Positions 22,350-32,519 of a stretch of DNA of 64,000 bases are shown here, piece after piece; the stretch's first letter is position 1, and every line of letters begins with the position of its first letter. The position numbers and the translations under genes were made by a program. Source of the DNA: Lunularia cruciata (lineage: Eukaryota > Streptophyta > Marchantiopsida > Lunulariales > Lunulariaceae); assembly GCA_948567375.1 (NCBI GenBank), contig OX419755.1:72792944-72856943 (forward strand). The letters run 5' to 3'. A model generated the notes under the pieces. The model was not told the origin of the DNA, did not search any database, and worked only from the letters and a program-made list of their open reading frames with translations.

Positions 22350-23280
22350 GCTATGGCGGTAATACCAGACGTTATCCTTGCAATGTAGCAACAAATCAAG
22401 GACCTTACTCGATTGTTGGATAAACAAGACTAACAACAACAAGAACATATAGAGAGAGTGCCAATCTGGGACGGAGAAGATCATATTCAATTTCCAAAAC
22501 CCAAGGTGTTTGAAGGTAAGAATCTTCTGTGCACAATGGAGAATTTTGTGTTTGATTGCGAACGTTACTTCAAAGCCACCAATCTTCAAGATGAACAGAA
22601 ACAAATTCTCTTGGCTTCTAGCCAATTGGATGGTGTGGCAAAACTTTGGTGGCAATTCCGAGTGGAGTGAGCTAAACAACAAATTTTTGCACCAATCTTG
22701 ACATGGACAGAATTCAAGGATGCAATACTTGGTTGATTTCAAACTATAAATGCCACCCGAGCTGTACAAGATAAATTGGCGGAGTTGAAGCATATTGGCT
22801 CCGTAAGAGGATACATCACACAATTTTAGAATATCATCATGCAAATTCCAAATATACAAGAAGGAGAAGTTTTGGATTGATTTGTGTGGAGATTGAAGTC
22901 ACGAAGCAAATTGGAGATGACTATGCAAGAACCACAAAATGTAGAAGAAGCCATGCAATTGGTTGAGCATTTTGATTCCTTGGTTGCAACAACTTGGTCT
23001 CAACTTTGTCTTACATCAAGCTTACCAGTACAATATGCACGGGTGGAAGAAAGAGCACTAATGGAGATTGATGCTATCCAACGGAGTGCACTTGGTGTAG
23101 CAAATAGAGAAAGATTGCAACAAAATGGAGGTTGTTTTATTGTAGCCAAGTTGGACATTGCATTGTTGAATGTCCACTTAGGAATAGGCAACCTCGACAA
23201 GTTGCCCAGATGGAGTTTGTGGAACCAAATGATCAGGGAAACAAAGAATCCTAGTATGAGATTTTGAGCCACCTATTGGG
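22350..23280 (+). pseudogene. Gag of element B (decayed)
   Basis: The open stretch 22458-22670 carries the capsid core (FPKPKVFEGKNLL, then FDCERYFKA, LWWQFRVE); 22884-23267 carries the C-terminal part. The CCHC knuckle at about 23130-23172 reads CFYCSQVGHCIVEC if one missing T is allowed for; as written, the frame breaks inside it. Stops separate the two stretches. Confidence 0.8.
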
Positions 23281-23289
23281 AGCTTGATT

Positions 23290-24080
23290 AGTTCCAATGG
23301 GATTGAAGGCTCAACCTATGCGAGTTTGCTTCACTTGCAAGGTATTATATCTAATCGGGGTTGTAAGATGTTGGTTGATTCTGGAAGTTCAAAGAATTGA
23401 ATGTCTATGCAAGTAGTAAAGGAATTGGGTATTCCTATCAAGCTAGTGATTGGAAGTAGTTTGATGATGGCGGATGGTAGAAAGTGTTCTGCATTCTGCA
23501 CCTCCCATCTTATTACCTTCAAGATTGGGAAGGAGTATTAGGAGTGTATGAGGTTTGTAGTGTATGAGGTTTGTAGTGGCACCTCTACACTATGATATCA
23601 TTTTATGATATCATTCTGGGTCTACCTTGGCTTGAACGTTATAAGGTTCAATTTGATTGGACCCAACACCAAATTCAAGTACAACACCAAGGTAGGAATT
23701 TCTGATTAGGTTGTCTGGCACCTTTGAGTAAGACACTAAAAATAATCAGTCCCAAGATGGGAATTTTGTCAAGAAGGTAGCCATAGAGCGAACGTTGAAG
23801 GGAGTGGAGTCCCAAGATGGGAAGTTTGCCAAGAAGGCAACCATGGAGCAAGCTTGGAAGAGAGATGAGTCCCTGGAAGGGAAGTTGGTTAGTAAAGCAG
23901 CCATAGAGCAAGCTTTGGAGGAAGATAAGTCTGTATTCATGGTGTGGATCAAGGTGATTGCACCAGAACAATCAGAGGAGGGCCAAGAGCCTCATCAAGC
24001 AATGGTTGATCAGATAGTTCAGGAGTTTGCATATGTGTTTCCGGATGATTTTCCAAAGGGATTACCCTCCGATTGAGGTA
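23290..24080 (+). pseudogene. Protease and linker of element B (decayed)
   Basis: The active site Asp-Ser-Gly is intact at 23377-23385 (LVDSGSSKN), with the flap region VAPLHYDII near 23580-23600. A stop follows at once. A short tandem duplication (gtatgaggtttgtagtg, near 23547-23580) disrupts the frame. The linker 23795-24076 contains a twofold-repeated segment (gatgggaa.tttg.caagaaggcaaccatggagc type at 23755-23850), encoding the leader to RT. Confidence 0.75.
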
Positions 24081-24912
24081 TGCTGTTCAAGATCAAGTTA
24101 TTGCCAGGGAGTACTCCAATAAGTAGACCAATCTATCGGCTCTCACCAAACGAGTTGGAGGAGTTGTGAACAACACTTACAGAGTTGTTGGAGAAGGACT
24201 TCATACAACATAGTACCTCTCCTTGGGAAGCACCAGTACTATTTGTTCCAAAGAAGGATGGAGGACTTTGTTTTTGTTTTGATTACCGTGGGCTCAATAA
24301 GCAACCCGGGAAGAATGCATATCCCTTGCCTCGGATCGAAACTTGCTCGATCAACTAAGTGGAGCACGCTACTTTTCCAAGTTGGATCTTTGCAGCAACT
24401 ATTGGCAAATTCCTATTGATAGAGAGGATGTGCAAAAGACTACCTTTTATACAAGGTATGGGCATTTTGAGTGGAGAGTTATACCTTTCGGACTCACTAA
24501 TGCTCTAGTAGTCTTCATGGATCAGATGCATCGAGTGTTGGATAGACTATTGGATTAGTTTGTGGTGGTGTTCTTGGATGATATCTTAATTTATAGTAAG
24601 ATAGAGGTAGAACACGTGAATCATGTGCAAGAAGTCCTAAGACAACTACGACAATGGAAATTTTACTGCAAGAAGTCAAAGTGTGCCTTTTGGCAGAAGG
24701 AGGTTACCTTCTTGGATCACAAGATCTCATCAGAGGGGATCAAGATGGATGAAGAGAAAATCAAGGCCATTATTGATTGGCCTACCCCAAAGGATGCTAC
24801 AAAAGTACAGGCATTCAATGGATTGGCCAGTTTTTACCGACGGTTCATCCATTATTATGTTCATGTGGTTGCACCATTGACTGACCTCTTGGGAGAGAAC
24901 TTGAGAGTCTAG
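24080..24912 (+). pseudogene. Reverse transcriptase of element B (nearly open)
   Basis: Frames 24343-24558 and 24562-24912 are one reading frame separated by a single TAG at 24556-24558. The motifs are FSKLDLCSNYWQIPI, TFYTRYGHFEWRVIPFGLTNA and the catalytic FLDDILIYSK just after 24570, then the thumb (VQEVLRQLRQW, FYRRFIHYY). The stop and a few others are the only lesions, so this is the best-preserved RT of the B/C/D/E family here. Confidence 0.85.
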
Positions 24913-25330
24913 TGGACCACCAAGCATAAAGAAGCATTCCAGAAGTTAAAGTATATGGTGTCTTCAAGACCTATTCTTCAACCATATGATCCTCAACTAC
25001 CCTGTGTGGTTGATTTTGATGCTTCTAACTTTGCAATTAGAGCCATGCTGCAACAAGAATTCCCAGATGGACTCCATCCCATAGATGAACAAAACTTTGC
25101 TACTCGAGATCAAGAACAACTTGCAATGGTATATGCCACCAAGGTATGGGGGCATTACCTCTTGGGGAAACAAGTAATCATGCAAATTGATCACAAACCA
25201 TTGTTGTAGACCTTACACTTGGAACACATGAAGAGTTGACATCATCGATGGAAGGAACAACTCCAACTGTATGACATCAAACTTGAGTACAAACCAGGTC
25301 AGTTCCATATCATCCTTGATGCTTTATCAC
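24913..25330 (+). pseudogene. RNase H of element B (nearly open)
   Basis: Frame 24955-25209 has VVDFDASNFAIRAML with the first Asp, ARDQEQLAMVYAT-like Glu region and IDHKPLL near 25190. A TAG at 25207-25209 ends it. The linker to integrase follows at 25342-25560. Confidence 0.8.
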
Positions 25331-25555
25331 AACAACCTAATTTGAAGTCTCTTCCTCTCATCACAGCGGCAATTTCAACAGTGTTAGTTGATTCCAAGGT
25401 CCAAAACGAGTTTCAATCAGCTCTACACCAAGATCCTTTCTTCCAAATGATACATGGTCACCTTATAGCATGCAATAAGGAGTACAACACCTTCTCCATC
25501 AAGGAGGGCCTTTTATTCCATGAGGACCAGATCTATGTTCCAACTAAAGGTGATC

Positions 25556-26270
25556 TTTGACTTGTATGCCTTCAAGAACCATGATTTACCCATCGCTGGT
25601 CACCTTGAGTACCCTCCAACGTCAATGGTGGTGGCCCAACATGACACAAGATGTTCAAGGATTTGTGTGATTGTGTGAGAGCTGCCAACGTAACAAGGCT
25701 AGCAACCAAAATCCAAGTGGACTCCTTCAACCACTTGCCATTCCATCTGCTTGCTGGGAGCATGTGAGCTTGGATCTCATCACATCCTTGCCAAAGACAA
25801 AACAAGGACACACCGCAATCGTGGCGTTTGTGGATAAGCTTAGTAAGCGAATCCACTTGGCACCAACCTATGATACTGTGGATGCTCCAACCTTAGTGCA
25901 AATCTACTTTGACAATGTCTTCAAGCATCATGGGATGCCACATGTACTCATCTCTGACCATGATCCTTGATTTACCGGGAAGTTTTGGCAAGCAATCTTC
26001 CATATACTCGGCACCAAGCTTGCTTTGTCCACGGCCTATCATCTTCAAACTGATGGCCAAACCAAAAGTGCAAATTGTACATTGGAGGATATGATGCGTG
26101 CTTTTGTCAATGTCTACCATACCAATTGGGATGAATGTCTTGCAGTTGCAAAATTTGCCTACAACAATTCCAAACAAGCACGCATTAGATTTTCTCCTTT
26201 CTTTGTCAATTTTGGCAAAGATCCACTTGTTCCAGATTCTCTTCTTGCTTTCCCTCCATCTTAGGTTCCT
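25556..26270 (+). pseudogene. Integrase of element B (decayed, Lys at catalytic Glu position)
   Basis: The frame changes between RNase H and integrase, with small deletions in the HHCC part near 25560-25660. CESCQRNKASNQ (25674-25709) is intact. The core carries DLITSLPK, FVDKLSKRIHL with the first Asp, and VLISDHDP with the second. The residue 36 positions later, where the family has Glu, is Lys (QTDGQTKSANCTLE, 26045-26085). The frame 25671-26264 is otherwise interrupted by only one stop. Confidence 0.8.
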
Positions 26271-26408
26271 CATACTTCCACATTCTTGACCACTATATCC
26301 CAATCTCTCCAACAAGCCAAGTCTAACCTCCTTGTTGCTTAGAATCGCCAAAAACAATATGCGGACCACTATCGCCGTGATCTCACTTTTGAAGTCGGTG
26401 ATAAAGTC

Positions 26409-26848
26409 ATGCTATCCTCTAGTAACCTCCCTCTCCCACTTGATACCCAAGTTTTTAAACTTGCACCTTATTGGATAGGACCCTTTGATATCACCCAAAT
26501 TGTCTCTCCTGTTGCTTATCAACTTACCTTGCCTTGTCACATGCGTATCCATTTTGTCTTTCATGTTTCCAAGTTAAAACCCTTTGTTCCTAACCCCTCT
26601 TCCTTTTCCTCTTGAGTCAAACCTCCTCCTCTTCCTGTCCCTATCAATGATCATGAGGAGTACAAAGTTGATCGTATCCTTGTGCGTTGCCATATTCAAC
26701 AAGGCCGTTGCCAACATACGGAGTACAAGGTCCTTTGGAAAGGGTATCCCCTTCATGATGCCACATGGGAACCTCTTTCTCACCTCCAAAATGCATATAT
26801 GGCCATCCAAGAATTTGAAGCTTCACTGGCAACGAGGACATCACCAAC
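26409..26848 (+). pseudogene. Integrase C-terminus and chromodomain of element B
   Basis: The barrel region (LAPYWIGPFDITQIVSPVAY) is followed near 26650-26830 by a chromodomain: DRILVRC, then YKVLWKGYPLHDATWEPLSH and AIQEFE. The Trp, Gly-Tyr-Pro and Trp-Glu-Pro positions define the fold, which in chromoviruses reads histone methylation and directs integration into heterochromatin. The reading frame is the same as the integrase core, with one stop near 26614. Confidence 0.85.
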
Positions 26849-26850
26849 TA

Positions 26851-26864
26851 GCGGTGGGGGAATA
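26851..26864 (+). other. Polypurine tract of element B
   Basis: GCGGTGGGGGAATA directly precedes the 3' LTR; the equivalent in C is GCAATGGGGGAAT before 30835. Confidence 0.8.
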
Positions 26865-27306
26865 TGTAACAAAATGGAGTTTAGTGATGAAGTTAGTCGG
26901 GCTTACGAAGTAGCACATAAGACAAATTAGCCTAGAATATTCTAGAAGTATCTAGAAAGCTATCTATCTAGAAAGCTTCTTGGGAAGCTTCCCGACTAGC
27001 TTAGCTTGCACCTCAAGTAAATAGCTTCTAAAAGGAAGCTTCTAGAAGCTTCCAACTAACTTAGCTGGCACGCCAAGTAGGCGGCTTCTAGAAGGAAGCT
27101 TCTCAAGAAGCTTGGCTTTTACTCTAAGAAAGCGGCTTGAGGAAGCTTCTTGGGAAGCTTCTTGATAAGCTTCTCAAGGGCCTTGTATGCTACCTATAAA
27201 TACCAAAGCCAAAGCTCATGCTAGGCATTTGGAGTTTTCCCACATTCAAGTGTCCCAATGTGAGTTTCCATTCTCCTATTTCTCCCCTTGGTCTTGGTCT
27301 TTTATA
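26865..27306 (+). repeat. 3' LTR of element B
   Basis: 442 bp, TGTAACAAAATGG to TTTTATA (CA changed to TA). It is longer than the 5' LTR because of an extra GAAAGCTTCTTGGGAAGC-type block at 26970-26990. Confidence 0.92.
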
Positions 27307-27311
27307 GATAG
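27307..27311. repeat. Target site duplication GATAG, right of B
   Basis: Matches 21663-21667. Confidence 0.85.
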
Positions 27312-28795
27312 ATTGGTCTACTCACTAAAGTACTTTGTGGTAATAACTCAACCTTGAAATGCATACCACAATCAAAGGGTAATCCCTTTGGAAGATCATT
27401 CACAAACACATCTACAAACTCTTGAACTATTTGATCAAACACTGCTTGATGAGGCTTCTTGTCTTCATCAATTTTCCATGCACAATTGGCTTGATTCACA
27501 TTGCTAAAATAGGCTTATCTTCCTCCAAAGCTTTCTCTATGGCTACTTTACTAACAAACTTCCTATCTTGGGATTGACTATTCTTAGGTGTCTTACTCAA
27601 AGGTACAACACAACCTAATTGGTAGTTCCTACCTTGGTGTTGTACTTAAATTTTTCATCAGGTCTAATTAAATTGAACCTTATGACGTTCAAACCAAGGA
27701 AAATCTAGAATAATATTATAATGTAGAGGTGCCACTACAAACTTCATACACTCCAAATACTCCTTCAAAATCTTGAATGTACCAAGATATGAGGTATAGA
27801 GTATAGAACACTTTCTACCAACTACCACCATCAATCTACTTCTAATCATTGGCTTGATATAAATACTTAATTCCTTTGCAAATTGCATGGATTTACAATT
27901 TTTTGAATTTCCAAAATTAACCAAAATCCTACAATCACTATCAAATATCATACCTTGCAAGTGATGCAAACTTGCATAATCAAGCTTTCAATCCCATTGG
28001 AACCAATCAAGTTTCCAATAGGTGGCTTGAGTTCTCCTATTGGGATTCCTCATTTCCTTGATCATCACGCTCCACAAACTCTATTTGGGCAATTTGTCGA
28101 GGTTGTCTATTCTTGTTGTACATTCAACAATATGATGCCTAATTTGGTGACAATAAAAGCAACCATTATTTTGTCTCAATCTTTCCTTCTCTGAAGGGCC
28201 AAGTGGTTTCATTGAATGACATTGATCTCCATTGGTGTTGGCTCCTCCACCCGTGTTAGTGTGTGGGCAGGTTCTATGAAGGTCAAGGTCAAGACCAAGT
28301 TGTCATAACCAAGGAATCAAATTTTTACTTTGAAATATCATTCACAATCAAACACAAAACTCTCTAGTGCATACAGGAGGTTCTTGCCTTCAAATACCTT
28401 GGGCTTTGGAAATTGGATTCACTCTTCTCTTCCTAAAAATGGTGCTCTTCTTACATGTTCTTATTGTTGATTATCTTGTTCTTCTCACAATCGAGTAAGG
28501 TACTTGATTTGTTGATGCATGGTATGATAACTTTGGACATGGCTACTACTTTCTCAAACTACCTACAATTTATCTAAGTTAACATGTTGGTGCAACATAT
28601 CCATTGTTCTCCATAAGTTACAATCAAAAGTACCGAGGGTTCACTAGACAAGGTGATCATATTCAAAAAATTCTACCCAAAGCGTGAGATGATGAACTTC
28701 ATGAAATGATGTTTGGGTAGTACATGGATAAAAAAATACTAATGGTTTGGCAAAAATAGATTTGGTGGTCTATAGATTCTATCCATCCCATTCTT
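27312..28795 (-). pseudogene. Gag, protease and linker of element D (decayed)
   Basis: Reading leftwards from the primer site, gag covers about 28700-28000. Protease lies at 27664-27969 (ILVNFGNSKN, the active site Asp changed to Asn and Ser to Phe; VAPLHYNIILDFPW downstream). The linker 27312-27499 (DQIVQEFVDVF, FKVELLPQSTLVSRPIY) ends at B; the reading resumes left of B at 21662. Confidence 0.75.
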
Positions 28796-28806
28796 GCTCT
28801 CAACCA
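28796..28806 (-). other. Primer binding site of element D
   Basis: On the minus strand this is TGGTTGAGAGC, a decayed form of TGGTATCAGAGC, one base from the LTR. Confidence 0.6.
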
Positions 28807-28807
28807 A

Positions 28808-29281
28808 TGTAAAAGACCAAAGAGAGAAATAAGAGAATGGAAGATCATAGTGAAAGATCACATTGGGACTCTTGAATGAGAGAAGCTCCAAATATATAGC
28901 ATGAGCTTGGGCTATGGTATTTATAGGAAATATACAAGGCTCTTGAGAAGCTTCCTAAAAGTTGCATTCTTTGAGTGCAAGCCAAGTTAATCAAGAAGCT
29001 TCTTCAAAAGCTTCCTCCTAGAAACCACCTACTTGGCATGCAAACTAAGCTAGTTGGGAAGCTCTTCAAGAGCTTCTTTCTAGAAGCCATCTACTTGGCA
29101 TGCAAGCTAAGCTAGCCAAGAAGCTTCCTCCTTGAAGTTGCCACTTGGCATGTACATTACCTGATACTTGGAAAGTACCAAGTTGTTTCCTAGATACTTC
29201 TAGAATATTCTTATAATTCTTTGGCCTATTTCCTATTTTGTTAGTCTCGTCTAACTCATCTATAAACTCCATATTGGTACA
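28808..29281 (-). repeat. 5' LTR of element D
   Basis: On the minus strand it runs TGTACCAATATGG to TTTTACA, 474 bp, aligning with the LTRs of E and B. It keeps multiple AAGCTTC blocks and a TATAAATA box near 28918 (minus strand). Confidence 0.85.
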
Positions 29282-30834
29282 CACTATCATGACGTCCTTA
29301 TTTGAAGGTTATTCTTGAATCTCCTATGATAGCAACAACCACCATGATATCAACCAACTCAAAGATACACATAGAGTTCAAGACTATTTTAGAATAGAAC
29401 CCCTTCTTTCAACTAGTGCAAAGTCGATTTGCAATGCATGACAAGGAGTACAACACTTTTTCCTTCAAGGAAAGCCTTCTATCTTGTGAGAATTTAATCT
29501 AAGTTCAAGCTATAGGTGATCTCCATCTAATGTGGCTTCAAGAAGCCCATGACCTACAAGTTGTTGGTCATTTGGATGTAGAGAAAACCTTGTTCACTCC
29601 AACATCAATGGTGGTGGCCAAACATGGCATAAGAAGTTCAAGAGTTTGTTTGATCTTATGAGAGTTGCCAATGCAACAAGATCAAGCAAAAACCAAGTGG
29701 ACTACTTCAACTACTACCCATTCCAACAACTCAATAGAAATATGTAAATCTCAACATCATCATATCTTTGCCCAAAATGGCTATACCGCCATTGTAGCAT
29801 TTGTTGATAAACTTAGCAAGCATATTCACATGGCAACCACCATGGATTTTGTGGATGCTCCAATACTAGCCAAGATTTAATTTGACATTGTCTTCAAGCA
29901 CCATGGGATACCCAAGGTTCTCATCTCTAACCATAATCCTTAATTCATTGCTAAATTTTTGCAAGCACTCTTCAAGCTTCTTGACACCAAGTTTTGCTTT
30001 GTCTACGGCCTATCATCCTCAAAACTAATGGGCAAAAAAAAAATCAATTGCACCTTGGAACATATACTTTGTCTTTTGTCAATGTTCACCATACCAATTA
30101 GGATACTTGTCTTGCAACTGCCAATTTTGCCTATAATATATCCAACCAACCAAGCACTAGGTTCTTATCCTTCTTCTTGAATCTTGGGCAAGACCCACTT
30201 GTTCTAAATTCCCTTCTTAATCCCTTTCTATCTCATGTTCCTCATACTTCTACCTTCTTATCTATGTTATCTTAATCCTTAGACCAAGCCAGGTCTCATC
30301 TTCTTGTTGCTGAAATTGGGAAAAGCAATATATTGATCAACATTATTGTGATCTCACCTTTCACAAGGTGATAGGTTCATGCTTTCTTCCAATAATCTCT
30401 ATCTCTTGCTTGATATCTAAGTTTTTAAACTTGTTCTTAATTGCATAGGTCCATCATTTGATGTTACTCAAATAATTTCTCTTGTTGCCTATCAATTTTC
30501 ACTGCCTAATCATATGAGGATCCATCATATCTTCCATATTTTCAAGGTAGAACCTTCCATTTCTAATCCATTTTCCTGTTCCATAGTCCAACCCTTTTCT
30601 CCTCCCATCCTTGTCAACAATCATGAGGAATACAAAGTTGATTGTATAATTGCACGTCATGGCATCCAATGTGTCCACCAACAACACCAAGAATGTTATG
30701 TCATTTGGAAAGGGTATCCTCTTCACAATGCTACATGAGAGCCCTTTTCTCATCTCCAAAATGCACAAACGGCCGTCCAAGAGTTTGAGGATTCCATGGA
30801 AATGAGGACCTCACCAACTAGCAATGGGGGAATT
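29282..30834 (+). pseudogene. Integrase and chromodomain of element C (decayed)
   Basis: The RNase H-integrase linker starts near 29300. The core includes AIVAFVDKLSKHIHMA (29790-29840) and FKHHGIPKVLIS near 29900. An A-run at 30036-30045 lies over the catalytic Glu position, which reads Lys. The C-terminal barrel follows at 30420-30540, then the chromodomain (CYVIWKGYPLHNAT, 30690-30740, and FEDSMEMRTSP). Stops throughout. Confidence 0.75.
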
Positions 30835-31283
30835 TGTAATAATATGGAGTTAGTAGAAGCTACAGAGTTAGTAGAATCAGCTACATATAGTAAAAATAAG
30901 GCAAAACTAGCATAATGCCCAAATGCTAAGGATATGCTACAAGCATCTAAGAAGCTTTGGGGTGAGAAGCTTCAAGGTACCTTCCAAGGATCAAGTAACT
31001 TGCACATCAACTTAACAACTAGCTTAGCTTGTATGCCAAAGTAGATAGCTTCTAGAAGGAATCTTCCTTGGTAGATTCTTAGGTAGCTTAGCTTGCACTC
31101 CAAGATGATAGCTTTGAGAAGGAAGCTTATTTGGAAACTTCTCAAGAGCCTTATATTGCTTTGCTATAGATACCAAAACCTCAACTCAAGCTAAGTATTT
31201 GGAGTTTCTGTCACTTGAGGGTTTCCAAAATGACTTTCCATTTTGATTTGTCATTCTCCTATTTCTCTCCTCTGTCTTCTACA
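30835..31283 (+). repeat. 3' LTR of element C
   Basis: It runs TGTAATAATATGG to TTCTACA, preceded by the purine tract. Compared with 16894-17340 it shows the same layout but many substitutions. Confidence 0.8.
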
Positions 31284-32099
31284 AGTAGATAGGTAAATTG
31301 TGAAGCATCAAGGAGATTATTGCTGCAAATAAATGACTGAAAGGAAGAAGTTGTTGTTGGTCAAAGCCAAAATCTAAGGCTTAAGCGCTCTTATTATAAG
31401 TCTTGAGAAGGGAACAAAACCTCTTACAACACCACGCTAAAAGATACTTGGCAAGGAAAGAGAGAAGGTAATCAAGTCTTGACTTATAAGAGTTTAGACC
31501 AAGGCGTTAGCACCTCTTTTCCATCAAGCTATGCCTTAAAGAGTTGGACAAACAAAAGTATCTAAAGGTCCAAATACAAAAATGTAGCTAAGGAGAGACC
31601 TTAAAAAACGTACATAAAGTGAATTCTTGCTAACCGGTTAGCAAGACTTCACGTTAGGACCGAAGTCAATTTTGTGGTATAAATTGAATAACTTTGTAGC
31701 TTCTAGCACATTTATACCTTAATGCTTTTGGTAAAAGAAGAAATAAATATTACTTTTAATCGTTCTCAGGTTATTTAATATATAATCATATATTATATAA
31801 ATTAAAATTTGGGATAAATTGTTATCATAATATATATACATATACTACATATAAATCTATAAACAAGATCACCTGTCACCATATATCATGTTCGGAAATT
31901 ATGTTATTCTTTTTAATAATATATTTATATGATCTTTGTTCCATTTATCTAACTGAATTCGACTTAACGAAGTTCGAGGTCATATCCAGTTTTGAGTACT
32001 TAGATCTTGATTAACTCTCTTCGGCGTTTTTGGCTGTCGAATGCGTCCTTTGAATCATGTAATTCGAAAGATATATTCTACATCCAAGATAGCATTCTA
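31284..32099. other. Intergenic, no gene seen
   Basis: The A2 gag expected after C does not resume. The first 400 bases are purine-rich with no homology I recognise; the rest is AT-rich. Confidence 0.6.
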
Positions 32100-32519
32100 A
32101 CGGTGTTTGATATTGCGAACTCCCCTGCCTGACAAAGCTTGTAAAAGTTAGAGCTTAGTCACAACTCTCTCTTCAGTCTCCGAAGTGGTGGACCTCTTCC
32201 AGATCAGCTCGAATTGCTCGAGGATCCACTCTATCTCGAGTCTCGCCGGCAACAACTTCACCGGCACGACCCCGTAAGGATACGAGGAACTCCTAAATCA
32301 CTAGATCTCTTATACAATCGATTAGTCGAAGGGATTCCTGAGAGTTTCTTCCAACTCACATCTTTAGGTCACCTCAATGTTTCATCCGACGGGCTCTCTG
32401 CCCTCATTCGGGGAGGCCAAGTTTCTACGTTTAATGTCAGCAGTTTCCAAGGAAAGGCCGGCCTATGTGGTCCCCCTTTGAACGTCACTGAGTCTCCTCC
32501 ACCATATCTTAATATCTAG
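32100..32519 (+). pseudogene. Fragment of a leucine-rich-repeat receptor (kinase-like) gene
   Basis: The frame 32214-32519 reads the end of a plant LRR ectodomain: LDLLYNRLVEGIPESFFQLT (an LxxLxLxxNxLxGxIP repeat), then LGHLNVSS, then FNVSSFQGKAGLCGPPLN, the cap that follows the last repeat in many LRR receptor kinases. Upstream, in other frames, LAGNNFTGT (about 32245) is the previous repeat, broken by a stop and frameshift. No transmembrane helix or kinase domain follows. It is GC-richer than its surroundings, so it came from a gene rather than a transposon. Probably a truncated pseudogene. Confidence 0.65.

Larger units (their letters stand above)
21668..27306 (+). mobile_element. Chromovirus Ty3/gypsy element B, complete and youngest
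   Basis: It is 5.6 kb: LTR 21668-22081, primer site, gag, protease, RT, RNase H, integrase, chromodomain, polypurine tract, LTR 26865-27306. GATAG flanks both sides. The LTRs are about nine-tenths identical by eye outside a few indels, far better than in C or E, so B inserted last. It interrupts D, which interrupts C. Stops and single-base indels still kill every long frame. Confidence 0.92.
19498..29281 (-). mobile_element. Ty3/gypsy element D, nested in C and split by B
   Basis: Minus-strand element with its 5' LTR at 28808-29281. Interior 27312-28795 (gag, protease, linker) and 19498-21662 (RT, RNase H, integrase) are split by B at the linker just before RT. The 3' end (chromodomain and 3' LTR) is missing; sequence stops at 19498 against C's RT. 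It belongs to the same family as B. Confidence 0.8.
16894..31283 (+). mobile_element. Ty3/gypsy element C, split by nested D and B
   Basis: Left part 16894-19497: LTR, gag, protease and the start of RT. Right part 29282-31283: integrase, chromodomain and LTR. Between them lies the opposite-strand element D containing B. The right part resumes only after RNase H, so the middle of C's pol was lost at the 19497/19498 junction. The LTRs are of similar length (447 and 449) and share subfamily features but differ strongly. Flanks attgt and agtag do not match, and A2 gag does not resume at 31284, so the two ends may come from different copies or the flank was deleted. Confidence 0.65.

Noticed and set aside
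8997-31283. Regularly spaced CTTCTAGAAG-type palindromes as a CRISPR-like array
   Set aside because: They are confined to LTRs, spacing is irregular, and the genome is a plant's.
16889-31288. Target duplication for element C
   Set aside because: attgt and agtag do not match, and the outer gag does not resume on the right, so no claim is made.
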